A DNA stretch of 64,000 nucleotides from Listeria sp. PSOL-1 (GCF_902806445.1 NZ_LR760298.1:1612001-1676000); one strand, 5' to 3'; counted from the stretch's first letter, positions 31,987-41,069 are shown. Notes: a model not told the origin generated them from the sequence alone. Made by a program: numbers and translations.

Positions 31987-32671
31987 TTTTATAACCCACT
32001 CCCCAAATGGTTTTAATCACATTTTCCCCGCCGAGCGCCTCCCGCAATTTATCACGCAAATTACTAATATGCACCATAACCGTTTTGCTAGCACCAAATG
32101 CTTGTTCTTGCCAAATTCTTTCAAAGATATATTCTGAGCTAAAAACACGCCCTGGCTCACTTGCTAACAAATATAGAATATCAAATTCAGATGTCGTCAA
32201 ATGAAGCTCTTTTTCATTAACTGTCACAATATGATGTGACCGATCAATGATAATTGGACCGATGACAAGCTTTTCACTTGAAGTCTGTTCGCTTGTTTTC
32301 ATCAATTGGATGCGACGCAAAATCGCTTTAACTCGAACGGAGAGTTCTACTGGGTTAAAGGGCTTAACCATGTAATCATCTGCCCCAGTGAGCAAGCCCA
32401 TAATTTTATCATTATCTTCTGCTTTCGCGCTAAGCATTAAAATCGGTGTATTAATGCCATCATTACGCATTTTCTTACAAACTTCAAGCCCATCCATTTC
32501 AGGCATCATAATATCTAAAATAACGAGCGACAAATCTTTTTCCTGCACATATTGCCATGCCTGTGCCCCGTCATAGGCTTGAAAGATATCATAGCCTTCA
32601 TTTTGGAGATAGAGTTTGACTAAATCAACAATCTCTTTGTCATCATCTGCAATTAAAATAGCCGTCATCAT
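31976..32671 (-). CDS. cesR: OmpR family response regulator, CesR-like
   Basis: A 231-residue regulator: receiver domain with acidic pocket DDD (10-12), phosphoacceptor Asp53 in VILDIMMPEMDG and Lys in MVKPFNPVEL, then a winged-helix DNA-binding domain ending GVGYKIEI. It is the upstream gene of the pair. A ribosome site AAAGGATAATAG precedes two adjacent ATG codons; either could be used. Confidence 0.75.
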   Translation of the reverse strand: MMTAILIADDDKEIVDLVKLYLQNEGYDIFQAYDGAQAWQYVQEKDLSLVILDIMMPEMDGLEVCKKMRNDGINTPILMLSAKAEDNDKIMGLLTGADDYMVKPFNPVELSVRVKAILRRIQLMKTSEQTSSEKLVIGPIIIDRSHHIVTVNEKELHLTTSEFDILYLLASEPGRVFSSEYIFERIWQEQAFGASKTVMVHISNLRDKLREALGGENVIKTIWGVGYKIEI

Positions 32672-32718
32672 CTATTATCCTTTCTATTTGAATTATCTTC
32701 ATTGTATCATCTGCTGAT

Positions 32719-32748
32719 AAAAAAAAGAAATCTACTATGAGACTTCTT
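32719..32748 (-). terminator. Terminator after the CDF transporter gene
   Basis: On this strand AAGAAGTCT pairs with AGATTTCTT (one G-U pair), followed by a run of T residues. It lies just past the stop at 32758. Confidence 0.8.
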
Positions 32749-32757
32749 TAATAAAAA

Positions 32758-33636
32758 TTAAACTTTTTTCGAATAAATTCGTTCTTCTTCTGGCTCTAGA
32801 TGAATTAATACTTGTGCTTTCGAGTAAAAATCGCCAATTTCTGTCTCAATTTCATCACATAATGAGTGCGCTTTTTCAATTGTCATTTCCGATGGGACAA
32901 CTAAGTGAAAATCAATGTATTCCTCAGCACCTGCGCGTCTAGAACGAAAATCATGAAACTCAATAAACTCTGCTTTATGGGTTAAAATAATGCGTTTAAT
33001 TTCTGCCTCTTCCTTTTTTGAAAGACGCTCATCCATCAATGGCGGGAATGATTCTTTTAACAACTGCCAAGCTTCAAACATAATGTAAATGGCAGTAATA
33101 ATCGCAATAACAGGATCAAGCCATAACCAGCCAGTTAAATAGACAAGCAGTAAACTTAAAGCAATACCAAGTGAAGTAAAGACATCAGTAAATAAATGTA
33201 ATGCATTCGATTTCATTGCCACTGAGTTCGCTTTTTTAGCAGCTCGATTAATCACTCGTGAAATAATAATATTCACAGCCGCACCAAACAACATAACCGC
33301 AATGCCAAGCGCTGGAAAACGGATTTCTTTTGGATCTAAGAATTTTTCTACAGATTCGCTAATAATCCAAATTCCAGCAACAAAAATAAGTAAAGTTTCA
33401 ATCGTTCCAGCAATATTCTCAGCTTTTCCATGCCCATACGGATGATCTTCATCAGCCGGCCTTCCTGCTATCCGAATGGAAAAAAAAGTAATCACTGATG
33501 CAAATAAATCCATTGACGAATGAATTCCTTCTGAAATAACAGCAACTGAACCTGTAAAAAAACCAATAATTAACTTCAAAATAACAATCACAAAATTACT
33601 GATAACAGAAAGAATAGTTAAATTGCTATGATTCAT
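32758..33636 (-). CDS. Cation diffusion facilitator family metal exporter
   Basis: A 292-residue CDF protein exporting divalent metal (zinc, iron or manganese in relatives) in exchange for protons. Six helices carry the metal-site motifs SEGIHSSMD (helix 2) and HLFTDVFTSLG (helix 5), with DHPYGHGKAENI between them. The cytoplasmic C-terminal domain ends in VLIHLEPEEE. No metal-responsive operator was recognised. Confidence 0.88.
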   Translation of the reverse strand: MNHSNLTILSVISNFVIVILKLIIGFFTGSVAVISEGIHSSMDLFASVITFFSIRIAGRPADEDHPYGHGKAENIAGTIETLLIFVAGIWIISESVEKFLDPKEIRFPALGIAVMLFGAAVNIIISRVINRAAKKANSVAMKSNALHLFTDVFTSLGIALSLLLVYLTGWLWLDPVIAIITAIYIMFEAWQLLKESFPPLMDERLSKKEEAEIKRIILTHKAEFIEFHDFRSRRAGAEEYIDFHLVVPSEMTIEKAHSLCDEIETEIGDFYSKAQVLIHLEPEEERIYSKKV

Positions 33637-33803
33637 CTTAATAATGCCTCCATTTTTGGCTAATACTCCTTCGATTTAAAGAACTGATTTATCTTAACAT
33701 GCTAGCCTTATATGAGTCTACGGCAATCTTTTTAGTATAGTGCATCTCTATAACGCGAAGGCAATTTTTTTGCATAAAGGAAACTTTTAAAGCGCAAAGA
33801 AGC

Positions 33804-34109
33804 TCAACTTTGTAAAAAAAGATGAAGTGACGTTATATCGGTAAATTGGTAATTTATCGCTACAAATTTCCCAGAACTAAAGCGAGCAAGCGATGGTATC
33901 GAAAGAACCTTGAACTTTTCCGCAAGACCTTTTGTTACGTTCAAATCCATTTTAAAAATCGTTTGTTCCGTCGTTGCCTCAGCAAGCTCTAACATGCGAC
34001 CGGCAATCATACAAGCACCACATATTGGCGTATAAAAATAAAGCGCAAACGTTTCTTTTTGTGCTAATTTAGTTGCAAGGTCGTCCATCTTGATCTCAAT
34101 CATTTTCAC
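33804..34109 (-). CDS. Thioredoxin family protein
   Basis: A 101-residue thioredoxin-fold protein with the redox pair Cys30 and Cys33 in TPICGACM instead of the classical WCGPC, and a cis-proline segment SIPSLARF. It probably handles thiol-disulfide exchange in the cytosol. It lies near gcvH and an ArsC-like gene in the same direction. Confidence 0.8.
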   Translation of the reverse strand: MKMIEIKMDDLATKLAQKETFALYFYTPICGACMIAGRMLELAEATTEQTIFKMDLNVTKGLAEKFKVLSIPSLARFSSGKFVAINYQFTDITSLHLFLQS

Positions 34110-34194
34110 ACTTCTCTCAAAATAAAAAGAATAGGGAGTAACGCAGGTTTTGATGCAGTGTCATCAAAACCTACAATCATTCCCTAAACTGATT

Positions 34195-34572
34195 TCAGCT
34201 AATTTCTTTTTCATATTCCTCACTTGAAAGTAATTCTTTTACTTCAGCATCATTTACATCTTTAACTTTTAAAATCCAGGCTTCTTCATAAGGATCACTA
34301 TTTAAAAGTTCAGGTGCGTCCTCTAATTTTTCGTTCACTTCAACAATCTCACCAGTTATCGGCGCATAGAAATCAGAAACCGTTTTAACAGACTCAATAC
34401 TTCCAATTGAATCACCTTGTGCAATTTTATCACCAATTTCGGGTAACTCTACAAAAACAATATCCCCTAACTGATCTTGCGCAAAATCAGTTATTCCTAT
34501 TTTGTATGTAGTTCCTTCTTCTTTCACCCACTCATGCTCTTTTGTGTAAAGAAAATTTTTCGGTAAACTCAT
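34195..34572 (-). CDS. gcvH: Glycine cleavage system H protein
   Basis: A 125-residue lipoyl-carrier protein. The lipoylation lysine Lys63 lies in SIESVKTVSDFYAP. It shuttles the aminomethyl group in glycine cleavage and, in Gram-positive bacteria, also serves in lipoate transfer. The P and T subunits are not nearby. A ribosome site AAGGAGG precedes the ATG. Confidence 0.96.
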   Translation of the reverse strand: MSLPKNFLYTKEHEWVKEEGTTYKIGITDFAQDQLGDIVFVELPEIGDKIAQGDSIGSIESVKTVSDFYAPITGEIVEVNEKLEDAPELLNSDPYEEAWILKVKDVNDAEVKELLSSEEYEKEIS

Positions 34573-34596
34573 TTTAATTCCTCCTTTTCATCCACT

Positions 34597-34950
34597 TTAC
34601 TTCCAAGTTTTTTCAAATTCATCTTCTTTAAATCCTAAAGTAACGCGACTTCCATCAGTTGTTAGCGGTCGCTTGATTAATTTGCCATCCGAGGCTAAAA
34701 GACTTAGTGCTTCAGCATTTGTCATCTGCTCTAGCTTGTCTTTCAAACCTAATTCCCGATATTTTATTCCACTTGTATTAAAAAAGCGTCGCAGCGGCAG
34801 TCCACTTTTTTGCCAGTATGTTTCTAGCTCAGCAATTATTGGTGGCGTTTCAACTAAATCAATTGCTTCTATCTGGATGTTATTTTCCTCTAACCATCCC
34901 TTTGCTTTTCTACATGTAGAACATTTCGGATACCAATAAAATTTAATCAT
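34597..34950 (-). CDS. ArsC/Spx family protein
   Basis: A 117-residue protein of the arsenate-reductase-like thioredoxin superfamily. It has Cys10 and Cys13 in WYPKCSTCRKAKG and the family segment LIKRPLTTDG. The CxxC arrangement is closer to Spx/YffB-type proteins than to true arsenate reductases. It lies 24 bp upstream of gcvH in the same direction. Confidence 0.82.
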   Translation of the reverse strand: MIKFYWYPKCSTCRKAKGWLEENNIQIEAIDLVETPPIIAELETYWQKSGLPLRRFFNTSGIKYRELGLKDKLEQMTNAEALSLLASDGKLIKRPLTTDGSRVTLGFKEDEFEKTWK

Positions 34951-35116
34951 TGCGCAACTCCCTCCAGCTTAAATCATAATTCTATCATAGTGTATTTTTA
35001 CTCAAAGTACAACTGACAGACGCCATTTATGCGCAAACTCATGGCTAAATTTATCTTACCATGTCATATTTTTTTAATCAACATAAAAAGAAAGCGCATT
35101 CAATTTTTGTAGCATA

Positions 35117-35162
35117 AAAATAAAAAATGTCTGGATGGATAGATTTGCTATCCACCTAGACA
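35117..35162 (-). terminator. Strong terminator after the rodA-like gene
   Basis: A 15-bp stem, 35128-35142 with 35148-35162 with one mismatch and a five-base loop, followed on this strand by TTTTTTATTTTT. Confidence 0.9.
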
Positions 35163-35183
35163 CATATCACCCGTTTGTCTGAC

Positions 35184-36350
35184 TTATTTCTCTTCTTTCA
35201 TTGCAAACATTGATTTTTGATAATTAAAACGAATACCAATAATTAGACCAACCGCCATCATATTTCCAAGAAGAGCACTCCCCCCGTAACTAACAAAAGG
35301 AAGAGGAATCCCTGTAATAGGTAGCAAGCCAATATTCATGCCCACGTTTTCAAGCACATGAAACATAATCATCATGACAACGCCAGTGCAAATATAAGAA
35401 TAAAAAGGCACATTAATATCAAGAGCGACACGGATAATTTGATAAATCAAGAAGAAATATAACGCAAGTAAAACACTCGCTCCAATAAAGCCATAATCGC
35501 CACCAATAACTGTAAAAATAAAGTCATTATGATTTTCTGGAATGGAGATCGCATTATAACCTACCCCATTTCCAAAAATTTGTCCTGAACCAATCGCTGT
35601 AAGTGCGCGTAATACTTGATACCCGCCGCCTTGTGGATCTGTCTCTGGATTAATCCAAGTGGTAATTCGTTCAAATTGATAAGGTTTAAAACCTAATTTA
35701 ATTAGCCATTCTTGATGGGCAACAACCATCCAAACCGCTGTCACACCAATAGCTGTAATCGCTCCGTATAGCGGAACAATAATTTTCCATGTAATACCAG
35801 AAACAAGAATCATCCCAGTCATGATGGCAATAAATACTAATGCTGTTCCTAAATCTGGCTGTAACATAATAAAAACAAGTGGCACCGCTGTACACGCAAA
35901 AATTTTAATCAGTAAGAAAATATCATTTCCTATACGATGACTACTATACTTTTTATTATGATCCCAAATCACTTTAGCTAACACAATAATCAAAATGACT
36001 TTGACCACTTCAGAAGGTTGAATGCTTCCCAAAAAAGGAATGACAATCCAACTTTTTGCACCTTTAATCTCTTTACCAAACAACAAAACAAAGGTAAGCA
36101 TTAACAAGCCAAGCCCGTAAAAATAATAGCCCCACTTTGTTAACTTTTCATAATCTAATTGCACAACAACAACAATCGCAAAAACAGAAACTATCCACCA
36201 AATCGCTTGTTTAATAACAAAGTTTGAATCATATTGTTGATTTGTAAGCTGGGCGCTATAAATCGAAATCATGCTAATTAAACAAAAAAGCATAAGTGAT
36301 AATACAAGTCCGTAATCGATTCGCGCCGATTTTTTATCCTGCTGATTCAT
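35184..36350 (-). CDS. FtsW/RodA/SpoVE family peptidoglycan glycosyltransferase
   Basis: A 388-residue SEDS membrane protein polymerising lipid II for the cell wall, with about ten helices. Conserved SEDS segments include VIPFLGSIQPSEVVK, LQPDLGTALVF and the C-terminal NIGLLPITGIPLPFVSYGG. RodA-like by overall resemblance. L. monocytogenes has two tandem paralogues at this place as I recall; only one is here. Confidence 0.88.
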   Translation of the reverse strand: MNQQDKKSARIDYGLVLSLMLFCLISMISIYSAQLTNQQYDSNFVIKQAIWWIVSVFAIVVVVQLDYEKLTKWGYYFYGLGLLMLTFVLLFGKEIKGAKSWIVIPFLGSIQPSEVVKVILIIVLAKVIWDHNKKYSSHRIGNDIFLLIKIFACTAVPLVFIMLQPDLGTALVFIAIMTGMILVSGITWKIIVPLYGAITAIGVTAVWMVVAHQEWLIKLGFKPYQFERITTWINPETDPQGGGYQVLRALTAIGSGQIFGNGVGYNAISIPENHNDFIFTVIGGDYGFIGASVLLALYFFLIYQIIRVALDINVPFYSYICTGVVMMIMFHVLENVGMNIGLLPITGIPLPFVSYGGSALLGNMMAVGLIIGIRFNYQKSMFAMKEEK

Positions 36351-36499
36351 TTTATAAATACGCTCCTCACTGATTGGCCTAACAACATAAGACTATTTTA
36401 CAGCTTTAAGAAAACAGTTAAGCTCAAATGCTGGCATACGCCGCTAATCTTGTACTATTATAATAAAGTTTAGCCCAGATAGGAAGTTTTTTAACTAAA

Positions 36500-37288
36500 T
36501 TATTTGAATCGCGTGGACGTAAGTGGCTGCACAGTTAGCTTTTCGCCTCTTATGTTTAGCTCTGCTTGGATATGAAAAATGCTCGCTAACGATGATTGGG
36601 TAAACACCTCTTTAGGTGCTCCTTGCTTCACAATCGACCCATTTTGACAGGCAATAATAAAATCGCTATAAAAAGAGGCTTGATTTAAATCATGTAGCAC
36701 TAGAACGATTGTTATTTGATATTTTTTATTAAGATGGGTAAGTAAATCCAATAGTTCTAGTTGATGTGAAATATCAAGATACGTTGTTGGCTCATCAAGA
36801 AGAAGCACTGGTGTTTTTTGCGCTAATGCCATAGCTAACCAAGCTCGTTGCCGTTCTCCGCCAGACAGCGTATGAAGTGGTCTATAAGCTAACTGCTCTA
36901 AATTACATACAGATATTGCCCAATGAATAGCCTCCTCATCTTCCTTTTCAAGACGTGCTAACCATTTTTTGTGCGGCAAACGCCCATATGCCACTAAATC
37001 ATGAACAACAACATCAATTAATCCATCTGGTGATTGGGATAACATCGTCATCTCTTGAGCTAACCTTTTAGCGCTGTAAGTTGTGATCTTTTTGCCTTGT
37101 AAAAGGACTTCACCACGCTCAGGCGATAGTAAATTCATCATCAAGCGCAAAATAGTTGATTTACCCGACCCATTTGGCCCCACTAATGTTGTTATTTTCC
37201 CTTCAGGTATCGCCAAGGAAAGCTCCTTAATTTGAAAATCTTTTTTGCGCGTAAAAGAGAGGTTTTTTAATTCAATGATCTTTTTCAT
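36500..37288 (-). CDS. hupC: Iron-complex ABC transporter ATPase, HupC-like
   Basis: A 262-residue FecE/FepC-type ATPase: Walker A GPNGSGKST, signature LSGGERQRAWLAMAL, Walker B LLLDEPTTYLDI, and VLHDLNQ. It overlaps the permease gene by four bases. In L. monocytogenes the genes at this position (hupDGC) import heme; heme or a hydroxamate siderophore is the likely ligand here. Confidence 0.8.
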   Translation of the reverse strand: MKKIIELKNLSFTRKKDFQIKELSLAIPEGKITTLVGPNGSGKSTILRLMMNLLSPERGEVLLQGKKITTYSAKRLAQEMTMLSQSPDGLIDVVVHDLVAYGRLPHKKWLARLEKEDEEAIHWAISVCNLEQLAYRPLHTLSGGERQRAWLAMALAQKTPVLLLDEPTTYLDISHQLELLDLLTHLNKKYQITIVLVLHDLNQASFYSDFIIACQNGSIVKQGAPKEVFTQSSLASIFHIQAELNIRGEKLTVQPLTSTRFK

Positions 37289-38286
37289 GAAACGACGCGC
37301 CCCCTTTGCAGCAAAAACAAGAAGAATGGTGCACCAATCATAGCTAGCAATATGCCTACTGGAAGTTCAATGGAACCAAACCAACTTCTAGCTGCGGTAT
37401 CCGCAAACGCCACAAGCAAAGCACCACCTAATGCAGAAAGTGGTAATAAGTAACGATAATCGTTTCCAATAATTAATCTGAAAATATGTGGTACAATAAG
37501 ACCAACAAAGCCAATTAAACCTGCAACGCTAACAGCAATTCCGCTTAAAAAAGCTGCCAACATGATGATAAAGAAACGATGCCTTTCAACCGCATAGCCT
37601 AATAATTTTGCTGCATCATCTCCAAGTAGCAAGACATTAGATGAACGAATGGCAAAAATACTAAGAAGAAAACCAATCATCATATACGGCCATATCAATT
37701 CCAAATGATACCAACTTCTCCCAGAAAGCGTTCCTGTCATCCAGGAAATAACGCTTTGAACGCGATTGCTGTAAAGGACCATCACTCCAGATGTAAGCGC
37801 CGTAACAAAAGCATTGATCGCCACTCCAGATAAAATCACACGTAAAGGTGAGACACCTTTATCCCAAGCAACCATATAAATTAAAAGCGCTGTCCCAAAA
37901 GCACCAATAAAAGCACCTAATGGCACAAAACTCGTCAAATTAGGAAAGACAATCGTTAGTAAAATCGAAATGAGCCCTCCCCCAGCAGAAACACCGATAA
38001 CACCAGGATCTGCTAAAGGATTTCGCATCACGCCCTGTAAAAGGCATCCGCTAATTGCAAGCGCTGCCCCTACTAAAAAAGCAATAAGAAGTCGTGGCAA
38101 CCGCAAATTCCAAATTAATTGATCGGAAAGCTCAGGTGCTTTCCCTATCAAAGATTGCCAGACTTCTCCATAACTAATTTTTACAGCACCGGTTGTTAAG
38201 CTATAAAAGAAGACCATGATGAGCAAAGCTAAAATCACAATAAAGGTAAGGTAACGTCGCCTCTGCCTTGGATCACGTATCTTCAT
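37285..38286 (-). CDS. hupG: Iron-complex ABC transporter permease, HupG-like
   Basis: A 333-residue FecCD-family permease with about ten helices, including LISGCLLQGVMRNPLADPGV-type segments (here NPLADPGVIGVSAGG) and GLIGFVGLIVPHIFRLI. It is coupled by four-base overlaps to both neighbours, forming one transport unit. Confidence 0.85.
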   Translation of the reverse strand: MKIRDPRQRRRYLTFIVILALLIMVFFYSLTTGAVKISYGEVWQSLIGKAPELSDQLIWNLRLPRLLIAFLVGAALAISGCLLQGVMRNPLADPGVIGVSAGGGLISILLTIVFPNLTSFVPLGAFIGAFGTALLIYMVAWDKGVSPLRVILSGVAINAFVTALTSGVMVLYSNRVQSVISWMTGTLSGRSWYHLELIWPYMMIGFLLSIFAIRSSNVLLLGDDAAKLLGYAVERHRFFIIMLAAFLSGIAVSVAGLIGFVGLIVPHIFRLIIGNDYRYLLPLSALGGALLVAFADTAARSWFGSIELPVGILLAMIGAPFFLFLLQRGRVVS

Positions 38287-39257
38287 TGCGTAGCCACCGT
38301 ATGAAGCTCTTTTGCCATATAATCAAGTGCTTCAGTAATTCTAACACCTGGATTCGTTCCAAAGAGCGCTGCCGGTAGAACTACAATGTGATTATTTTTT
38401 ACAGCATCGACAGATTTCCATGCGTTGTTTTGCTTCATTTCCTTTTGAAAGGCTGCCTCTGTTTCCTTCTCATCGCCACCATGAATCATTAGAAAGATTA
38501 TCTGCGGATTAGACACAACGATTTTTTCAACATTTAAAGCTGCATACTGCGGGAAATTTTGAGCCCCTTTAAAGTTTTTTGCAACGTTCTCGCCACCAGC
38601 TTTTGTTAAAATATCGCCGCTAAGAGAAGTTGGAAGCGCAGCATAATTACTGCCCGGAGCGCCTAAGACAAGCAAAGAACGGACAGGTTTATTTTGTCCT
38701 TTTTTGCTGACTTCCTCTTCTTTTATCGTCACTTTGTTATTCAATGCCTTGGCTTGATCCGTTTTACCAAGGAGCTTGCCAAGAATCATTGTTTGTTGCT
38801 TAATTTCTGAAATGGAGTTCGCCCCAGTTAAAACAACTTTTGTCCCTAAACCTTCAAGTGCAGGAACGTCTTTTACATTTTGTTCTGAGCTTGCGATGAC
38901 GACACTTGGTGAAAGCGCAGCAATTTTTTCAAGGTTGAGGTTATGTGTATTCCCCACTTCAGCTGCTTTCTTGGCTTCTTCCGGATAGACACCACTCGCA
39001 TCTTGTGTTTGCCTACCAACCACTTTGCCACCAAGTGCATAAATAATATTCATGTCTGAATTCGTCAATGCAACGACCCGCTCTGGCCTCTTTGCAAATG
39101 CAACTTCTCGTCCAGCCATATCCTTTATTGTTAATACTGCTTTTCCCTTTGGCTCACTCGTCTTTTTTACAGGCAACTCGCTTGCCTTCTCTGCTGTACA
39201 TGCAGAAAGAAGAAGTAAAAAAACAGTAAAGATAGATATCATTGTTACCTTTTTCAT
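38283..39257 (-). CDS. hupD: Iron-complex ABC transporter substrate-binding lipoprotein, HupD-like
   Basis: A 324-residue lipoprotein with signal peptide and lipobox LLSAC (Cys20), then a class III binding-protein fold (MAGREVAFAKRPERVVALT). It is first of the three-gene operon. I could not find a convincing Fur box between its start and 39330, although iron control would be expected. Confidence 0.82.
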   Translation of the reverse strand: MKKVTMISIFTVFLLLLSACTAEKASELPVKKTSEPKGKAVLTIKDMAGREVAFAKRPERVVALTNSDMNIIYALGGKVVGRQTQDASGVYPEEAKKAAEVGNTHNLNLEKIAALSPSVVIASSEQNVKDVPALEGLGTKVVLTGANSISEIKQQTMILGKLLGKTDQAKALNNKVTIKEEEVSKKGQNKPVRSLLVLGAPGSNYAALPTSLSGDILTKAGGENVAKNFKGAQNFPQYAALNVEKIVVSNPQIIFLMIHGGDEKETEAAFQKEMKQNNAWKSVDAVKNNHIVVLPAALFGTNPGVRITEALDYMAKELHTVATQ

Positions 39258-39479
39258 AATTTCCTCCCTAACCTTATGTTAATTTTATTGTACTAAATAT
39301 AGGAGGATATTCAAAGGGATCTATATCCTAATTGAGAAATATTTTCATTTAAAAAAGAGCACAATGGCTTATTATCCTATCTTTTCCAGTTGTTTCATAT
39401 TATTCCTTAAAGTCTAATGATAAGAAAAAGTTATTTCTTTAATTAACATTCCCGTTGTTTTCCAGAAGTCATAAGGTTA
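39258..39479. other. Intergenic region without recognised features
   Basis: AT-rich gap between the divergent hupD-like gene and the small-gene leader. It must hold the hupD promoter, but no clear -35/-10 pair or Fur box stands out. Confidence 0.4.
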
Positions 39480-39488
39480 TGCTATACT
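39480..39488 (+). promoter_or_regulatory. Extended -10 promoter for the leader peptide and wHTH gene
   Basis: TGCTATACT (39480-39488) is an extended -10 placed 15 bp before a strong ribosome site at 39503-39514. Confidence 0.5.
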
Positions 39489-39522
39489 CACTTTAGAAAA
39501 TGAAAGGAGGTGAACATTAAAA

Positions 39523-39564
39523 TTGTCGAAAAAGAAGGGGGTGTATACAAAGCTAATAAAATAG
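39523..39564 (+). CDS. Possible 13-residue leader peptide
   Basis: TTG start nine bases after a near-perfect AAAGGAGGTGA ribosome site (39503-39513), encoding MSKKKGVYTKLIK and then TAG. The next gene begins 27 bp later with its own AGAGGTG. The ribosome site is unusually strong for so short a frame, which suggests a translated leader controlling the downstream gene; alternatively it is a spare ribosome-loading site. Confidence 0.4.
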   Translation: MSKKKGVYTKLIK

Positions 39565-39591
39565 ATAAAGATAACCAAAGAGGTGAACGAG

Positions 39592-39876
39592 ATGGATAAC
39601 CATGTATACCAACCGATTCTCGCCATTCTGTTCTTTTTAACCAAGAACCCTTTGCGTGTGGAACATTTTGAAAAACAAGAAAGTATGGTTGAAGATGAAA
39701 CTTGCCTAAGTAAAAACCAAATTCTTGAAATATTATATAAACTTGAACAATACGGCTATGTTTTGAGAGTTTATGAAAAGCGTTGCACAAGCTACCACAT
39801 CACGAAAAAAGGACATGAATTAACGGGAAGGCTAAAAAAAAATCTTAAATGGCCTATAACTAATCGGAAAGGTTAA
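39592..39876 (+). CDS. Small winged-helix-like protein, possibly DUF3116
   Basis: A 94-residue basic protein. The central part (SKNQILEILYKLEQYGYVLR, then YEKRCTSYHITKKGHEL) reads like a winged-helix: recognition helix followed by a beta hairpin and a TxxG end. Listeria species encode many small proteins of this sort (DUF3116), and I think this is one, without proof. The ATG at 39592 is preferred to an upstream GTG because of its spacing from AGAGGTG. Function unknown; probably a transcription regulator. Confidence 0.6.
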   Translation: MDNHVYQPILAILFFLTKNPLRVEHFEKQESMVEDETCLSKNQILEILYKLEQYGYVLRVYEKRCTSYHITKKGHELTGRLKKNLKWPITNRKG

Positions 39877-39884
39877 ACAAACAT

Positions 39885-39913
39885 AGAGTGGAACATGAAT
39901 TTTGTTCCACTCT
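39885..39913. terminator. Bidirectional terminator between small gene and antiterminator gene
   Basis: AGAGTGGAACA (39885-39895) pairs perfectly with TGTTCCACTCT (39903-39913), loop of seven bases. It lies between two convergent stops. Confidence 0.75.
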
Positions 39914-39917
39914 CTAT

Positions 39918-40754
39918 TTATATCTCATCTGTCACTCGGTAGATATGAATGGTTAAGTAAACTTGTTCGTCTCTTGTCAGCTCTGTTTGATGTGTATTAA
40001 TTAAGTAGGTATTAATTTTTCCAGCACAAAAAAAGGCATCTGGATATTTTCTTTTAACCAATTCGTAAAGAAAATCATCTCCAGAATTTACGACTTCATC
40101 GCGTAGCATCCGCTGTGCAAAATATTGCAAATGCGTCACAAAACGTGTGTAATTAAGCGATGTTTCATCCAGCTTCATACCAAAATGGTAGGTAACGATA
40201 CTCAAAATATCTTGAACTATCTGCGTCATTGCAACAGTTGTTTTCATTTGTTGTCCATCTTCTCTAGCATTAACAATATGTAAAGCAATAAAACCCGCTT
40301 CGTCTTCATCAAGAAGATAACCTAATTCTTCTTCAATAATCTTTAAGGCTTGTAATCCCACTTCATATTCGGCATAATAAAATTTTTTAATTTCCCATAA
40401 TAAAGCATTTTTCAAATGAATACCTTGGTTATATCTTGTAACAGCAAAGTTAATGTGATCTGTTAGCATTAAATAGACATTATCGTTAATTTCTGTTCCT
40501 AACTTAACTTTTGCGTAATTTACAATATCATCAGCAACATTTAAATATTGGACTGGAATTTCACTAATTAACTCAGACAGTTTTTCAGAAAGTTCATGAC
40601 TTTCAACAACAAATGTTTTTTCTATTTTTTCATGCTCAATAACTTCTCCCACTTTTTTTTGAAAAGCTAATCCACGTCCCATTACAACGACTTCTTTACC
40701 GTTGGAATTTTCGGCGACAACAACGTTATTATTAAGTACTTTTTTTATTATCAT
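39918..40754 (-). CDS. BglG/LicT family transcription antiterminator
   Basis: A 278-residue RNA-binding antiterminator: N-terminal co-antiterminator domain (1-55, beginning MIIKKVLNNNVVVAENSNGK), PRD1 with His102 in LTDHINFAVTRYNQGI, and PRD2 with DEAGFIALHIVNA and a final TIHIYRVTDEI. PTS-dependent phosphorylation of the PRDs controls dimerisation. A RAT site and overlapping terminator lie in its own leader, so it is autoregulated. No PTS or glycosidase gene follows in its transcript; its other targets must lie elsewhere. GGGAGGAGG precedes the ATG. Confidence 0.9.
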   Translation of the reverse strand: MIIKKVLNNNVVVAENSNGKEVVVMGRGLAFQKKVGEVIEHEKIEKTFVVESHELSEKLSELISEIPVQYLNVADDIVNYAKVKLGTEINDNVYLMLTDHINFAVTRYNQGIHLKNALLWEIKKFYYAEYEVGLQALKIIEEELGYLLDEDEAGFIALHIVNAREDGQQMKTTVAMTQIVQDILSIVTYHFGMKLDETSLNYTRFVTHLQYFAQRMLRDEVVNSGDDFLYELVKRKYPDAFFCAGKINTYLINTHQTELTRDEQVYLTIHIYRVTDEI

Positions 40755-40780
40755 CGTTAACCTCCTCCCTTTTTCAAAAG

Positions 40781-40845
40781 AAAAAAACCCAAACTAATCT
40801 CAAATACTACTACTTAAATAGTAGCATTTAAATTAATTTAGGTTT
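40781..40845 (-). terminator. Terminator controlled by the RAT site
   Basis: On this strand the 3' end of the RAT (AAACCTAAATTAA) can pair with TTAGTTTGGGTTT upstream of seven T residues. The shared AAACC makes the terminator and the RAT hairpin mutually exclusive. Confidence 0.75.
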
Positions 40846-40868
40846 TGCCTGCCGAACAGTAACAATCC
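40841..40868 (-). promoter_or_regulatory. RAT (ribonucleic antiterminator) site, LicT type
   Basis: On this strand GGATTGTTACTG, then TTCG, then GCAGGCAAAACC (40868-40841): the canonical LicT/BglG RAT sequence. It lies in the leader of the antiterminator gene itself. Confidence 0.92.
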
Positions 40869-41011
40869 TTCCTGATTCTGTTTTTATTATAGTATATAGA
40901 GAAATCGTTTGCAACCTATTATACAACAGGAACTTCTACGTTCAGACTTTTACTATTTATTTTATACTATCTTTTTTCTATGCTATCTGTATTTAAAAGT
41001 ACACTTATCAT

Positions 41012-41036
41012 GTTTTTACATCTTTTAAAGGGGAAT
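41012..41036 (+). promoter_or_regulatory. SigB-type promoter of a small protein gene
   Basis: GTTT (41012-41015), 15 bp, GGGAAT (41031-41036). It fits the SigB consensus and lies 33 bp before the ATG of the small gene. Confidence 0.65.
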
Positions 41037-41069
41037 ACTGAAAATAATCTTGAAAAGGAGGGCGAAATT

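Noticed and set aside
40980-41069. N-terminal extension of the 51-residue protein
   Set aside because: The extended start lies before the SigB-type promoter and lacks a ribosome site, while the ATG at 41070 has a strong one.
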